The notes: generated from the sequence alone by a model not told the origin. A stretch of 64,000 bases of DNA from Ligilactobacillus aviarius (GCF_001654615.1 NZ_LWUD01000002.1:28024-92023), one strand, 5' to 3'. Positions 34,214-45,879 are shown, counted from the stretch's first letter. Numbers and translations are program-made.

Positions 34214-35230
34214 ATGGCAGAAAAACCAGTAATTTTAACCGGTGATCGTCCAACCGGCAAACTTCACATCGGACACTATGTTGGTTCATTAAAGAACCGG
34301 GTTGAAATGCAGAATACAGGGAAATACACGCCGTTCATCATGATTGCCGACCAGCAAGCATTGACGGATAATGCGCGTGATCCGGAAAAAATCCGCAAAT
34401 CATTGATCGAAGTTGCATTGGATTACCTTGCAGTGGGCTTGGATCCATCCAAATCAACGATTTTTGTTCAATCCCAAATTCCAGCCCTTTCAGAATTGAA
34501 CCTGTACTACTTGAATTTAGTTACGGTTTCGCGGTTGGAACGGAACCCAACCGTCAAGGCTGAAATTCAGCAAAAGAACTTTGAACGGTCGATCCCAGCT
34601 GGATTCTTTACATATCCGGTCAGCCAAGCAGCCGATATTACGGCATTTAAGGCCAGCCTTGTGCCAGTCGGCGATGACCAGGAACCAATGCTTGAACAAA
34701 CGCGGGAAATTGTCCGGAGTTTCAACTCAATTTACGGCGATGTTTTAGTCGAACCCAAAGGCGTTTTCCCACCAAAGGGTTCAGGACGAATTCCAGGATT
34801 AGACGGCAATGCTAAGATGAGCAAGTCGTTAGGCAATGCAATTTATCTTTCAGATGACGCAGACACATTGCGGAAAAAGATCATGTCAATGTACACGGAT
34901 CCAAATCACATTCACGTTGAAGATCCAGGGCAAGTCGAAGGCAACATGGTCTTTACCTACCTTGACATTTTTGATGATGATAAGGAAAAAGTTGCTGAAT
35001 TGAAAGCCCAATATCAGCACGGCGGATTGGGCGATGTGAAAATCAAACGTTACCTGAATGAAGTCCTTGAAAATGTCTTAGGACCAATTCGGCAACGACG
35101 GGAAGAATTCGCCAAAGACATTCCAGCGGTTTACGATATGTTGAAAAAAGGCAGCGAACACGCCAACGAGGTTGCAAACCAAACCCTTGAAGAAGTGCGG
35201 CACGCGATCGGCGTTGATTATTTTGGATAA
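34214..35230 (+). CDS. trpS: Tryptophanyl-tRNA synthetase
   Basis: Class I aminoacyl-tRNA synthetase charging tRNA(Trp). 338 residues, the usual bacterial size. The HIGH motif is HIGH in [10 protein letters not shown] and the KMSKS motif lies in [14 protein letters not shown] follows AAAGAAAGGAATTTTATC. A T-box leader with a Trp specifier controls it. It ends at a terminator shared with the convergent gene. Confidence 0.96.
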   Translation: MAEKPVILTGDRPTGKLHIGHYVGSLKNRVEMQNTGKYTPFIMIADQQALTDNARDPEKIRKSLIEVALDYLAVGLDPSKSTIFVQSQIPALSELNLYYLNLVTVSRLERNPTVKAEIQQKNFERSIPAGFFTYPVSQAADITAFKASLVPVGDDQEPMLEQTREIVRSFNSIYGDVLVEPKGVFPPKGSGRIPGLDGNAKMSKSLGNAIYLSDDADTLRKKIMSMYTDPNHIHVEDPGQVEGNMVFTYLDIFDDDKEKVAELKAQYQHGGLGDVKIKRYLNEVLENVLGPIRQRREEFAKDIPAVYDMLKKGSEHANEVANQTLEEVRHAIGVDYFG

Positions 35231-35231
35231 T

Positions 35232-35267
35232 AAAAATGGCATTCAGAAAATTCTGAATGTCATTTTT
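35232..35267. terminator. Bidirectional terminator after trpS
   Basis: AAAAATG-g-CATTCAGAA pairs with TTCTGAATG-t-CATTTTT around an AA loop; it reaches the stop codon of the minus-strand gene. Confidence 0.85.
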
Positions 35268-36024
35268 ACTTAAACGCATAATTATATTGATAATACTTGG
35301 CCGACAACTTCGTCAATGTTCCGCTCATCCGCAAGCTGTTGATGACTTGTGAAACTTGTTTGGCAAGCTGGTCATCGTTTGTAATGGCAAACAGTTGCTG
35401 CGATAAAATTTGCGGATCGCTAACCTTTTTAAATGGCGGTAGTTTTAAACTCGAATTGTTGATCTGGGCTGCCTTTTCCCGTTCCGGATGCTTATCAAGG
35501 TAAAGGTTATATTGATATTGGTTCAATAAAATTGCCTTAACTTGATTTTGGTCAAGGGCGTTGACCAGCTGATCGACCGTCGCAAACTTTTGCGGTTTAA
35601 GTTGCAGTTGCGTTAACATTGCCTCCTGTCCGCTTTCGCCCAAAATTCCAACCTTTTTATTTTGAAGACCGGTCAATGAGCGGGCTTTCGTGCTCAGCAT
35701 CACATTTTTAATGTACAGGTAAGGCTGCGTTTGATAAACGTTTTTCAATTTTGGGGTTGAAAAGCCCATTGCCAGGTCTAGTTGGTGGTCAGCAACAGCT
35801 TCTTCCAGCTGAGATTGCTGCCGGTATTGGCGAATTACAACCTTTCGGTGGAGCTTTTGCCCAATTTGAAGCGCAAGCCGCCGGTCAAATGCACTTGAGT
35901 TGTGATTGGTGGCTTCGGTTTGAATTCCGACCTTTAAAACCGGGGCGGCTTCGATTCGTGAAAAGAGTCCGCTGATCCCAATTAAAGTCAGCAGCGAAAC
36001 CAATAGGCGCGTAATTTTTTTCAA
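35266..36024 (-). CDS. Extracellular solute-binding protein, family 3 (amino-acid type)
   Basis: Exported binding protein of 252 residues with a signal peptide (~1-26, KKITR then a hydrophobic core and IEAAP) and no lipobox. The two-lobe family 3 fold shows in LKVGIQTEATNH, LAMGFSTPKLKN-VYQTQPY and KKVGILGESGQ. No permease or ATPase gene lies alongside, so its transport partner is elsewhere, or it acts differently. Ligand unknown. Monocistronic. Confidence 0.75.
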   Translation of the reverse strand: MKKITRLLVSLLTLIGISGLFSRIEAAPVLKVGIQTEATNHNSSAFDRRLALQIGQKLHRKVVIRQYRQQSQLEEAVADHQLDLAMGFSTPKLKNVYQTQPYLYIKNVMLSTKARSLTGLQNKKVGILGESGQEAMLTQLQLKPQKFATVDQLVNALDQNQVKAILLNQYQYNLYLDKHPEREKAAQINNSSLKLPPFKKVSDPQILSQQLFAITNDDQLAKQVSQVINSLRMSGTLTKLSAKYYQYNYAFK

Positions 36025-36103
36025 AATAATGCCCTCCGCGAAAACTTTTTCAAGATATTATATAATTAGTTTAACAAAGAATTGAGAACAGGGAGTAAAA
36101 AGA

Positions 36104-37369
36104 ATGCAGTGCTTCAATAAATACTATCAAAAGCCGTGGCAAAAGCGGCTGGCGATTTTGAAAGAAAACGGGTTTCTGGATGAAAAGGAAATCGATCAGC
36201 TTGAAACGCAAGCCGTCGACCCAACCCTTGGCGATACGATGATCGAAAATTTTGTAACGCAGTACCAGCTTCCTGAAGGCTTAGCGATGAACTACGTGAT
36301 CAACGGCAAAGAATATGTCGTGCCGATGGTTACGGAGGAGCCGTCAGTGGTTGCAGCGGCCAGTAATGGTGCCCGGCTGGTTAAGTTGGGCGGCGGATTT
36401 CAAACCAAGTCATTATCACGCTTGATGATCGGTCAAATTGCGATTGAGAACGTAACGGCAATGGATCAGCTCGTCGAAACGATCAATCAACGCCAGGATG
36501 AATTTCTAGCAATTGCGAATCACGCTCATCCATCGATCGTGAAACGCGGGGGCGGTGCCCGGTGGATCCGAACCCGGGTTTTGGCTGATGATATGCTGTC
36601 GCTTGATATGGCGGTTGATGTTCAAGAAGCAATGGGCGCGAATATGCTGAACACGATGCTTGAAGCGGTTGCTGATGAAATTCGGTCAACTTTGCATCAG
36701 GACATTTTGATGAGCATCTTGTCCAACTATGCAACGGAATGTTTAGTTACGGCCCATGTTGAAATTCCGGTTGTGGGTTTAGCAAAGGAAAAGATCGATG
36801 GGGCAACGGCAGCTGCGAAAATTGCTCAGGCAAGCCGCTTTGCCCACCTTGATCCGTACCGCGCGGCAACCAACAATAAGGGAATCATGAACGGAATCGA
36901 TGCGGTCGTGATTGCCAGTGGAAATGATTGGCGGGCCATTGAAGCCGGAGCCCATGCCTATGCCGCCCGTGATGGCCAGTACCGCGGATTGAGTCAATGG
37001 CGGATTGACGGCGATCAACTGATCGGTGACCTGACAATGCCGATGCCGGTTGGTTCGGTTGGCGGTTCAATTAAAATTGTGCCGTTAGTGAAGATCAATC
37101 ACCATTTGATGAAAATCGAAAGTGCTGTTCAGTTAGCCCAGATCATTGTTGCTGTCGGTTTAGGCCAAAATTTGGCGGCCTTATATGCATTGGTAACCGA
37201 TGGGATTCAACGCGGTCACATGCGGTTGCAACTGAAGAGTTTGGCGGCGTCAGTCGGCGCAACCAAGGATGAAATTCCAATGCTTGTTAATGCCCTTGAA
37301 GAACAGCATGCCCGGGATTCACACACTGCGGAAGTTTTATTAAGAAAGATACGTGAGGAAAAAGAATGA
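36104..37369 (+). CDS. mvaA: Hydroxymethylglutaryl-CoA reductase, class II (degradative type)
   Basis: Reduces HMG-CoA to mevalonate for isoprenoid synthesis; class II enzymes of lactic acid bacteria serve the mevalonate pathway. 421 residues. Motifs: EEPSVVAAASNGARL near residue 85 (catalytic Glu), DAMGANMLNT-like EAMGANMLNT, TNNKGIMNG (Lys) and the C-terminal HARDS with the catalytic His region. ATG follows GGGAGTAAAAAGA. The next gene overlaps it by 4 bp (ATGA), so translation is coupled. Confidence 0.93.
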   Translation: MQCFNKYYQKPWQKRLAILKENGFLDEKEIDQLETQAVDPTLGDTMIENFVTQYQLPEGLAMNYVINGKEYVVPMVTEEPSVVAAASNGARLVKLGGGFQTKSLSRLMIGQIAIENVTAMDQLVETINQRQDEFLAIANHAHPSIVKRGGGARWIRTRVLADDMLSLDMAVDVQEAMGANMLNTMLEAVADEIRSTLHQDILMSILSNYATECLVTAHVEIPVVGLAKEKIDGATAAAKIAQASRFAHLDPYRAATNNKGIMNGIDAVVIASGNDWRAIEAGAHAYAARDGQYRGLSQWRIDGDQLIGDLTMPMPVGSVGGSIKIVPLVKINHHLMKIESAVQLAQIIVAVGLGQNLAALYALVTDGIQRGHMRLQLKSLAASVGATKDEIPMLVNALEEQHARDSHTAEVLLRKIREEKE

Positions 37370-38328
37370 CAGAACTACAATTAAATGAAAAAGTTCAACA
37401 ATTGATCAAGAAAGCAGAAACGCTTCAACCGAATGGGATTGAAATCCAATACCATGACGAAAAATCGGGCTTTGTGCGGCACGACCAGGCCCAACACTTT
37501 TTACGCAACGGAAAATTAGTGATCGATGTTTTAGATCAAACCGACGTGAATTACATTGTTTCGCATGAATTGTTGCACTTTATGTTGATGTTTGAAAAGT
37601 TGCCACAGATCGCCTTTAATTTGGAAAGCGGGCGGCAAAAGCTTGATACGAAGTACACCGCTACGGGAATGGAACTGTATGATATTTTGATGCACTTCTT
37701 CGTTTATGACCGGCAACGCGAATTGGGCTTGATCGATGATCAGGTCGAAGACTTATACTTTAAAGGCATTTTGGCGGTCTTAAAACCAGAACCGCAAGAT
37801 CACCAGGATGACTGGATGGTTTTACGGACGGTCAACTTGCTTGATGCGTTGATTTTCTTTAAGGACCAACAGGATAATATTTTACCGAAATTGCGGGAAT
37901 TATACCCGAAAGCAACTGCGCAAGCCGAAAAATTGTATGCAATTGTAACGGCTAAGCCGCTTGATTCCGCCTTCAACGTTCGGCGGGCAATCGTGAAGTT
38001 GTATAAGGGCTTTGATGAAGCGCTGAAGAGTTATGGTCTGTATGAGATGAACTTGAATTCGTACGTTTCATTAACGCCGGTTTTAAGTAACCGCCAGTTA
38101 CGGCTGGAAGTGCGGCAATTATTTGAAATCTTCCACACTGATATGAAGGAAAATCTGCATTTTCGGACGGCTTACATTGGCCGCATGAAAAATGATCAGC
38201 AAAATGTGTTCGTTATTCCTGAACCGAAAGGCAGCGAACAACAGCGGTCAGTTGAATTTCGGCATATTTATGAAACCCCGGTTGGAGAATATTTAGATTC
38301 AATCGGGGTCCCATACTTGAAACGTTAA
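37366..38328 (+). CDS. HExxH protein of the IpaB/EvcA group, putative zinc peptidase
   Basis: Protein of 320 residues, annotated in lactobacilli as IpaB/EvcA family, though nothing here suggests a type III effector. An HELLH motif at 67-71 (YIVSHELLHFML) has the form of a zinc metallopeptidase active site. A downstream Glu or His third ligand could be in MELYDILMHFF (~105-115). No signal peptide, so cytosolic. ATG overlaps the mvaA stop and a sirtuin gene follows after 21 bp, giving a probable mvaA operon. Substrate unknown. Confidence 0.7.
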   Translation: MTELQLNEKVQQLIKKAETLQPNGIEIQYHDEKSGFVRHDQAQHFLRNGKLVIDVLDQTDVNYIVSHELLHFMLMFEKLPQIAFNLESGRQKLDTKYTATGMELYDILMHFFVYDRQRELGLIDDQVEDLYFKGILAVLKPEPQDHQDDWMVLRTVNLLDALIFFKDQQDNILPKLRELYPKATAQAEKLYAIVTAKPLDSAFNVRRAIVKLYKGFDEALKSYGLYEMNLNSYVSLTPVLSNRQLRLEVRQLFEIFHTDMKENLHFRTAYIGRMKNDQQNVFVIPEPKGSEQQRSVEFRHIYETPVGEYLDSIGVPYLKR

Positions 38329-38349
38329 TTATCAAACGGAGGCGGTTAA

Positions 38350-39051
38350 ATGACAAAACTAAATGATTTGATTCAAAATGCCCGCCAGATCGTATTTATG
38401 ACCGGTGCGGGAGTTTCAACGGCATCGGGAATTCCGGATTACCGTTCAAAAAATGGATTGTATTCGCATGGGCAAACCCCAGAATACTTATTAAGCCACG
38501 ATTGTTTGGTGAATGAACCGGAAGTAAATTATGACTTTGTGATCCATAATTTATTTTATCCGGATGCTCAACCCAACATTATCCATCAAAAAATGGCGGC
38601 GTTGACCCGGAAAGGCCGGGCAACGATCATTACCCAAAACATTGACGGCTTGCATGCTCAAGCTGATCCGGCACCGGGTTCGCTGATTGAATTTCACGGC
38701 AATTTATATAATATTGTTTGTCAAAAGTGCGGCCAAAAGGTTGATTGGCATGAATATTTAAAAGATATGCATCATCGGAATTGCGGTGGCATTTTGCGCA
38801 GTCAGATCGTCCTTTATGGTGAAGGAATCGATCAGCAGAAACTTGAACACTCGATTCAAGCCATTCAAGCGGCCGATTTGATCGTCGTTGTCGGAACTTC
38901 ATTTGTTGTTTATCCGTTTGCAGGCTTACTGCAGTATCGCCGTCCGGACGCTCAAATTGCGGCGGTCAACAAGGAACCGATTCAAGTTCCGCCGCAAACC
39001 ACGATGATCGTTAACGATGCGGTGCAAGAATTCGCTCAAGTTAAGGCCTGA
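38350..39051 (+). CDS. NAD-dependent protein deacylase, sirtuin family
   Basis: SIR2 family deacylase of 233 residues. MTGAGVSTASGIPDYRS binds NAD, TQNIDGLH and the catalytic His in EFHGNLYN are present, and VVGTSFVVYP closes the Rossmann part. The zinc site has Cys-x2-Cys (CQKC), but the second pair reads HRNC, so one Cys is replaced by His. Cytosolic. ATG follows GGAGGCGGTTAA. Probably co-transcribed with the preceding two genes. Confidence 0.88.
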   Translation: MTKLNDLIQNARQIVFMTGAGVSTASGIPDYRSKNGLYSHGQTPEYLLSHDCLVNEPEVNYDFVIHNLFYPDAQPNIIHQKMAALTRKGRATIITQNIDGLHAQADPAPGSLIEFHGNLYNIVCQKCGQKVDWHEYLKDMHHRNCGGILRSQIVLYGEGIDQQKLEHSIQAIQAADLIVVVGTSFVVYPFAGLLQYRRPDAQIAAVNKEPIQVPPQTTMIVNDAVQEFAQVKA

Positions 39052-39095
39052 CTATGATATACTAAAAATAATGATTTTTTGAGATTGAAATTTGA

Positions 39096-41156
<2,061 letters not shown>

Positions 41157-41172
41157 AATCTAAAATTGGGAG

Positions 41173-41220
41173 AAAAGACTGGCAGGTTGAGTTGAAACTG
41201 AAAAATGTCCAGTCTTTTTT
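41173..41220 (+). terminator. metG terminator
   Basis: AAAAGACTGG (41173-41182) pairs with CCAGTCTTTT (41209-41218), with a T-run. Confidence 0.8.
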
Positions 41221-41244
41221 CATAAAAATGAGAGGAGTAGGAAA

Positions 41245-42015
41245 ATGATTTCAATTTTCGATTCGCATACCCATATCAATTCCCACGAATTTGATGATGA
41301 TATTCCAGACGTCATTGACCGGGCAAAGGCATTGAACGTTGATTCAATGCTTGTATTGGGCTACGACGGTGAAAGTGCTGACAAAATGGTGAAATTGATC
41401 AACCAGTACCCGAATATTTACGGGGCAGTTGGAATTCACCCGGAAGATGCAGCCAAATATGATGATTTTGAAGACCAGTTGCGGGTTTATATGATCGAAC
41501 CGAAAGTGAAGGCCGTTGGTGAAATTGGCCTGGACTATCATTGCGATGTCGACCATGATTTGCAAAAGAAAATTTTCAAGAAGCAGATCAAACTTGCCCA
41601 TGAATTTCATTTACCGATCAGCGTTCATAACAGGGATGCGTTTGAAGATACCTATGACGTGATCAAAGAAAACGATGGGGCTAAGTATGGCGGCATTATG
41701 CACAGCTTTAACGGTGACGTGCAGTGGGCCCAACAGTTCCTTGAGCTTGGAATGGACCTGTCATTTAGCGGTGTCGTAACATACGATAACGCCAAGGAAG
41801 TTCAAGAAGCTGCCAAATATGTTCCGGCTGATCGGATGCTAGTTGAAACGGATGCCCCGTATTTGACGCCGATGCCGTATCGCAACCAACGCAATGAACC
41901 AGGAATGACCCGGTATACGGTCGAATTCTTAGCGAAATTGCGGAACGAAAACGTTGATCAGTTGGCTGCGCAAACAAGTCAGAATGCAAAGAAAGTATTG
42001 AAAATCAATGAGTAA
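41245..42015 (+). CDS. tatD: TatD family metal-dependent DNase
   Basis: TIM-barrel hydrolase of 256 residues. Metal ligands appear in [32 protein letters not shown] and the late ETDAPYL. Members are 3'-5' exonucleases or DNases acting in the cytosol. First gene of the conserved Firmicute order tatD-rnmV-rsmA-veg. ATG follows GAGAGGAGTAGGAAA. Its end overlaps possible upstream starts of rnmV. Confidence 0.92.
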   Translation: MISIFDSHTHINSHEFDDDIPDVIDRAKALNVDSMLVLGYDGESADKMVKLINQYPNIYGAVGIHPEDAAKYDDFEDQLRVYMIEPKVKAVGEIGLDYHCDVDHDLQKKIFKKQIKLAHEFHLPISVHNRDAFEDTYDVIKENDGAKYGGIMHSFNGDVQWAQQFLELGMDLSFSGVVTYDNAKEVQEAAKYVPADRMLVETDAPYLTPMPYRNQRNEPGMTRYTVEFLAKLRNENVDQLAAQTSQNAKKVLKINE

Positions 42016-42031
42016 AATGATGGAAGATAAA

Positions 42032-42607
42032 ATGAAAATTCAAGAAGTGATTGTCGTTGAGGGTAAAGACGATACCAAACGAATTAAAATGGCGGTGAAT
42101 GCCGATACGATCGAGACCCGCGGATCAGCAATTAGTGATGAAACCCTTGACCAAATTGCGGAATTACAAGAAAAACGGGGAGTGATCGTGTTCACTGACC
42201 CTGATTACTCCGGTGAAAAAATTCGGAAAACGATTCGCGAAGCAGTCCCAGGAGTCAAACATGCTTTTTTGAAACGGAAAGATGCCGTTCCGGTTCATCA
42301 AGGAAGTTTAGGCGTTGAACATGCAAGCCCCGAAGTGATCCGCGAAGCATTGAAAAATCTTTACACGGAAGTTCCGGATGCGCCAGCGATGATTTCACGT
42401 GAAACGCTGGCGGCCAAGGGATTGATCAATGGTCCGGCGGCCAAGAAACGTCGGGAGTTACTGGGTGAAATTTTAAATATTGGCTATACGAACGGCAAGC
42501 AACTTTATAAGCGGTTGCGGTTGTTTGAAATTACCCCGGGCGATTTTGAAGATGCAATGCAAAAGGTTGAACAGCAAATGGAAAACGGTGATCAGCATGA
42601 AGAATAA
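42032..42607 (+). CDS. rnmV: Ribonuclease M5
   Basis: Toprim-domain endonuclease that matures the ends of 5S rRNA precursors. About 191 residues. The Toprim Glu lies in [11 protein letters not shown] and the acidic [10 protein letters not shown] motif follows. ATG 42032 (GGAAG 5 bp upstream, MKIQEV start) is preferred; in-frame ATGs at 42008, 42017 and 42020 would overlap or abut tatD and are possible. It overlaps rsmA by 11 bp. Confidence 0.9.
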   Translation: MKIQEVIVVEGKDDTKRIKMAVNADTIETRGSAISDETLDQIAELQEKRGVIVFTDPDYSGEKIRKTIREAVPGVKHAFLKRKDAVPVHQGSLGVEHASPEVIREALKNLYTEVPDAPAMISRETLAAKGLINGPAAKKRRELLGEILNIGYTNGKQLYKRLRLFEITPGDFEDAMQKVEQQMENGDQHEE

Positions 42608-43478
42608 TGAAATTGAAATTGCTAATCCGACCCGAACACGGGCAATCATGGAAACGTACGGGCTGAACTTTAAGAAGAGTTTAGGCCAAAATTTCTTAAC
42701 GGACATCAACGTGCTGCATAACATTGTGGATGCGGCTGAAATTAGCGAAGATGATGATGTGATCGAAGTGGGGCCTGGAATCGGAGCCTTAACCGAGCAG
42801 CTTGCTAAACGCGCTCATCAAGTAATGGCCTTTGAAATTGATGAACGGTTGATCCCGGTATTAAAGGAAACGTTAGCGCCTTATGATAACATCACGGTTG
42901 TCCAACAAGATATTTTAAAGGCGGACCTTGAACAGCAAATTGAAGCCCATTTTGATGGCCATCATCAGTTGAAATTGGTTGCCAATTTGCCGTACTACAT
43001 CACGACGCCGATCATCATGCATTTGTTAGAAAGCGGGATTCACTTTGATGCGATCGTTGTGATGATGCAAAAGGAAGTTGCGCAACGGTTAACGGCGGAA
43101 CCGGGAACAAAGGACTACGGTTCCCTTTCAATTGCGGTTCAGTATTATACCGATGCCAAGATCGCCTTTATTGTTCCCAAGACGGTTTTTGTTCCGCAAC
43201 CGAAAATCGATTCAGCAGTTGTTCGCCTGACCCCGCAAAAGCCGGTCAAACAGCCCCAAGATGAGCAAGCATTTATGCAACTGGTAAAGGGCAGCTTTGC
43301 TCACCGGCGGAAGAGTTTGTGGAATAATCTTTTGGGAATTTACGGGAAGGATCCGGCAACCAAGGAACGGTTAGAAAAGGTTCTTGTACAGGTTGGAATT
43401 GAAAAATCGATTCGAGCTGAACGGCTGACAATTAGTCAATTTATAGATTTATCTAATGGATTAATAGAAAATGATTAG
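42597..43478 (+). CDS. rsmA: 16S rRNA dimethyladenosine transferase RsmA (KsgA)
   Basis: Dimethylates two adjacent adenines near the 3' end of 16S rRNA, a late step in 30S maturation. 293 residues. SAM-binding motifs: [24 protein letters not shown] and the catalytic [13 protein letters not shown] 42597 overlaps the rnmV end by 11 bp; the longer frame back to 42480 lies entirely inside rnmV and was rejected. Loss of this enzyme gives kasugamycin resistance in other bacteria. Confidence 0.96.
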   Translation: MKNNEIEIANPTRTRAIMETYGLNFKKSLGQNFLTDINVLHNIVDAAEISEDDDVIEVGPGIGALTEQLAKRAHQVMAFEIDERLIPVLKETLAPYDNITVVQQDILKADLEQQIEAHFDGHHQLKLVANLPYYITTPIIMHLLESGIHFDAIVVMMQKEVAQRLTAEPGTKDYGSLSIAVQYYTDAKIAFIVPKTVFVPQPKIDSAVVRLTPQKPVKQPQDEQAFMQLVKGSFAHRRKSLWNNLLGIYGKDPATKERLEKVLVQVGIEKSIRAERLTISQFIDLSNGLIEND

Positions 43479-43523
43479 AAATTGGGGTAATTTATTGCTT
43501 TTTGTTAAAGATTTGTGCTAAAA

Positions 43524-43552
43524 TTGAGATTTTCTTTCGTGTGTGGTATAGT
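43524..43552 (+). promoter_or_regulatory. Predicted veg promoter
   Basis: TTGAGA (43524-43529) and TATAGT (43547-43552) at exactly 17 bp, 25 bp before the veg start. veg of Bacillus is known for a very strong promoter. Confidence 0.7.
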
Positions 43553-43577
43553 GTACGCTGACGGGAGGATGAAGCAC

Positions 43578-43829
43578 ATGCCAAGCACTTTAGCAAAAAT
43601 TAAGTCGATGTTGGATAGTCATATTGGAAAGAAACTGACCGTTACGTCTCATGTTGGACGCAAGAAGATCTTGACCCGTAAAGGTAAACTGAGCGAAACA
43701 TTTCCAGCTGTTTTTGTAGTTGAACTCGACAAAGATGAAAGTGCAGTTGAGCGTGTTTCATACAGCTACACGGATGTTTTAACTCAAAATATCAAACTTG
43801 AATTTGAAAATGAAGAGGCTGAAGAATAG
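43578..43829 (+). CDS. veg: Veg family protein
   Basis: Small conserved Firmicute protein of 83 residues, a single SH3-like barrel (LAKIKSMLDSHIGKKLTV, FVVELDKDE). In Bacillus, Veg stimulates biofilm genes through SinR; its role in lactobacilli is unknown. ATG 43578 is chosen because GGGAGG ends 9 bp before it, whereas ATG 43569 touches the ribosome binding site. It lies in the conserved place after rsmA but has its own promoter and terminator. Confidence 0.93.
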   Translation: MPSTLAKIKSMLDSHIGKKLTVTSHVGRKKILTRKGKLSETFPAVFVVELDKDESAVERVSYSYTDVLTQNIKLEFENEEAEE

Positions 43830-43848
43830 CCTTTGAATAACGATTAGA

Positions 43849-43906
43849 AGTGTCTATTTCATACGAATGCCGCTTTCCGCGGTATAGTATGAAGTAGATA
43901 CTTTTT
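43849..43906 (+). terminator. Long terminator hairpin after veg
   Basis: A 16-nt arm (43849-43864) pairs with 43887-43902 with two G-T or mismatched positions, and CCGC/GCGG forms an inner stem. TTTTTATTTT follows. Confidence 0.8.
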
Positions 43907-43931
43907 ATTTTACAAGAATGAAGGAATTGAG

Positions 43932-44780
43932 TTGAAGAAAATCGGGAAACGGATCGGTCAGATTTTGATTGGAATTATTGTGATCGCGTTGGTTGTTCAA
44001 ATGATCTTATTGGTCCCCAGTCCGCAAAAAGCGTTGCGGCAAGACAAATTGCGAAGTGACATTCATTATCAAGATGTCCCAACGCTGCTGATCAATGGAT
44101 TTGGCGGCAGTAATTACACGTATAATAAATTGATCAATTATTATCAAAAAGAAAACATTGCGCAAAAAACAATGACGATCCATGTAACGCCGACCGGTAC
44201 GGTGCATGTTTCCGGGTCAGTTAAAGGAAAAAAGAATGCGATGATTCAGCTTTTATTTGACTGGAACCTTGCCCAAACGTATAATCCGCAAACGAATTGG
44301 ACGATCAAGGTTATTAAGATCTTGCATAATAAATATGGAATCAATGAATTGAACATCGTTGGTCATTCATGGGGCGGAACTGAATTTTTACATGCCCTTG
44401 GACAATCAAAATGGATCCAGCGAAACGTGAAGTTCAATAAGGTTGTTTTGATGGGAACGCCGGTTAATGAAGGCGTTACGAATAAGGTAACGTATCCGCA
44501 AGCACTGCGAGAGCATTTAACGGATGCGGAATATCGTAAATTGAAACGGGAGTATCGGGATTTAACGCCGTGTTCGTCAATCAAGTTTTATAACGTGATG
44601 GCTGATTACCGTGATCATACAGATACTTCAGTTCCCAATGTTCAGTCTGAATTTTTAGCAACGATCTTAAATCCGAAGTGGTCATCATGTAAGACCGTAA
44701 TGTTTTATGGAATCAAACACTCCGCTTTGCACCAAGATCCAAAAGTCCTGATGAAAGTGGCAAAGCTGCTGTATAACTAA
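43932..44780 (+). CDS. DUF915 alpha/beta hydrolase, membrane-anchored or secreted
   Basis: Paralogue of the protein at 5117-5989; 282 residues. One N-terminal membrane segment after KKIGKR. The nucleophile elbow GHSWGG, an Asp in VMADYRDHTD-type context and the late His in GIKHSALHQD make a plausible triad. The extracellular enzyme domain starts near residue 40. TTG 43932 follows AAGGAA. Bounded by terminators on both sides. Substrate unknown. Confidence 0.8.
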   Translation: MKKIGKRIGQILIGIIVIALVVQMILLVPSPQKALRQDKLRSDIHYQDVPTLLINGFGGSNYTYNKLINYYQKENIAQKTMTIHVTPTGTVHVSGSVKGKKNAMIQLLFDWNLAQTYNPQTNWTIKVIKILHNKYGINELNIVGHSWGGTEFLHALGQSKWIQRNVKFNKVVLMGTPVNEGVTNKVTYPQALREHLTDAEYRKLKREYRDLTPCSSIKFYNVMADYRDHTDTSVPNVQSEFLATILNPKWSSCKTVMFYGIKHSALHQDPKVLMKVAKLLYN

Positions 44781-44781
44781 T

Positions 44782-44812
44782 AAAAGGTTGTGTCAAAGAC
44801 ACAACCTTTTTG
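44782..44812 (+). terminator. Terminator after the second DUF915 gene
   Basis: AAAAGGTTGTGTC pairs perfectly with GACACAACCTTTT around an AAA loop. Repeat copy B follows 9 bp later. Confidence 0.9.
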
Positions 44813-44820
44813 CTATATTC

Positions 44821-44943
44821 GCATAATCGGGTTCCAAAACAAACGAGCTGAGTAGAAGTTCGAAAACCTCCGAATCTACGCTGGCGCGATTCGTTCGCTT
44901 TTCTGCTTCCACCACGCTCGTTTTTAATGTTTTGTCACATCTT
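44821..44943 (+). repeat. ~125-bp palindromic intergenic repeat, copy B
   Basis: Same orientation as copies A and C: GCATAATCGGGTTCC at the start, CAAAAC and AACGAGC arms, CTTCCACCACGCTCGTT and TTTTGTCACA at the end. It lies between convergent genes (DUF915 and ispE). Confidence 0.85.
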
Positions 44944-44946
44944 CTT

Positions 44947-45816
44947 TTAATTACAATTTTTCAAGTTAAACGGGCGTACAAGGTAAACTTCGTTACAAAA
45001 GCCCCGTAAGCTGTTGTAAATGTGCTGGGCCCGCGATTGTTTGGTCGAGATTCCAAAAACGGTTGGCCCCGTTCCACTCATTTGGGCAGCTTCAGCACCA
45101 AATTTGACCATTTTTTCTTTGATTCGGATGATCTCAGGGTATTTTTGAATCGTGATCGGTTCAAGTGAATTTCCCATACTTGCGGTTAATTGTTTCCAGT
45201 CTTGCTGCTGAATTGCTTCAACGACGCTTTCAACGTTCAGGTGCTGAATTTCACTGAAATCAATTTGTTTTAAAATGGTCGGCGTTGAAACACTGGCCTT
45301 CGGTTTAGCAACAACGAACCATAAGGAAGTCAAATCGTTTAACGGGGTGATTTTTTCGCCTTTGCCTTCAACAAGGGCCGGACAGCTATACACGCAAAAC
45401 GGAACGTCGGAATCAATTTCAAGGCCGATGCGAGCAAGGTCCGTTAACGATTGGTTAAGGTTCCAAAGCTTGTTAAGCCCGCGCAACACGGCGGCAGCAT
45501 CAGCTGACCCGCCACCCATTCCCGCCGAAACGGGAATGTGCTTGTCGATGGTGATCATTACTCCCTGATCGATCTGAAAAAGTTCTTGAAGCTTTTTCGC
45601 TGCTTGAAATGCTAAATTTCGTTGATCTTGCGGAAGAAAGCCGGTATTTGTCTGAACCTGGATCGTGTTCGAGTCATCACGCGTTTCAATGTGAACATAA
45701 TCCGCTAAATCGATTGCCGTCATGACCATCCGCCATTCAGGATCGCCGTCAAGATGCCGGAAAAGGGCATCAAGACTAAGATTTAACTTAGCAGGTGCCT
45801 TTTCTAAAGTTTCCAT
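44947..45816 (-). CDS. ispE: 4-diphosphocytidyl-2-C-methyl-D-erythritol kinase homologue
   Basis: GHMP-family kinase of 289 residues. APAKLNLSLDAL at the N-terminus, the ATP loop PVSAGMGGGSADAAA (~95) and a late MSGTGPTVFG are diagnostic of IspE. In the MEP pathway it phosphorylates CDP-methylerythritol. This window also encodes HMG-CoA reductase of the mevalonate pathway and no other MEP gene, so the enzyme looks like an orphan whose substrate may differ. ATG follows GGAGGTCCC. Transcribed divergently from purR. Confidence 0.88.
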   Translation of the reverse strand: METLEKAPAKLNLSLDALFRHLDGDPEWRMVMTAIDLADYVHIETRDDSNTIQVQTNTGFLPQDQRNLAFQAAKKLQELFQIDQGVMITIDKHIPVSAGMGGGSADAAAVLRGLNKLWNLNQSLTDLARIGLEIDSDVPFCVYSCPALVEGKGEKITPLNDLTSLWFVVAKPKASVSTPTILKQIDFSEIQHLNVESVVEAIQQQDWKQLTASMGNSLEPITIQKYPEIIRIKEKMVKFGAEAAQMSGTGPTVFGISTKQSRAQHIYNSLRGFCNEVYLVRPFNLKNCN

Positions 45817-45850
45817 GGGACCTCCTCATTTCACCTAATAATTAATTTTT

Positions 45851-45879
45851 ATTATATATGTTTTTCAAAAAGTTTTAAA
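45851..45879 (-). promoter_or_regulatory. Predicted ispE promoter
   Basis: On the minus strand TTTAAA (45874-45879) and a perfect TATAAT (45851-45856) at 17 bp, 35 bp before the ispE start. Confidence 0.6.
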
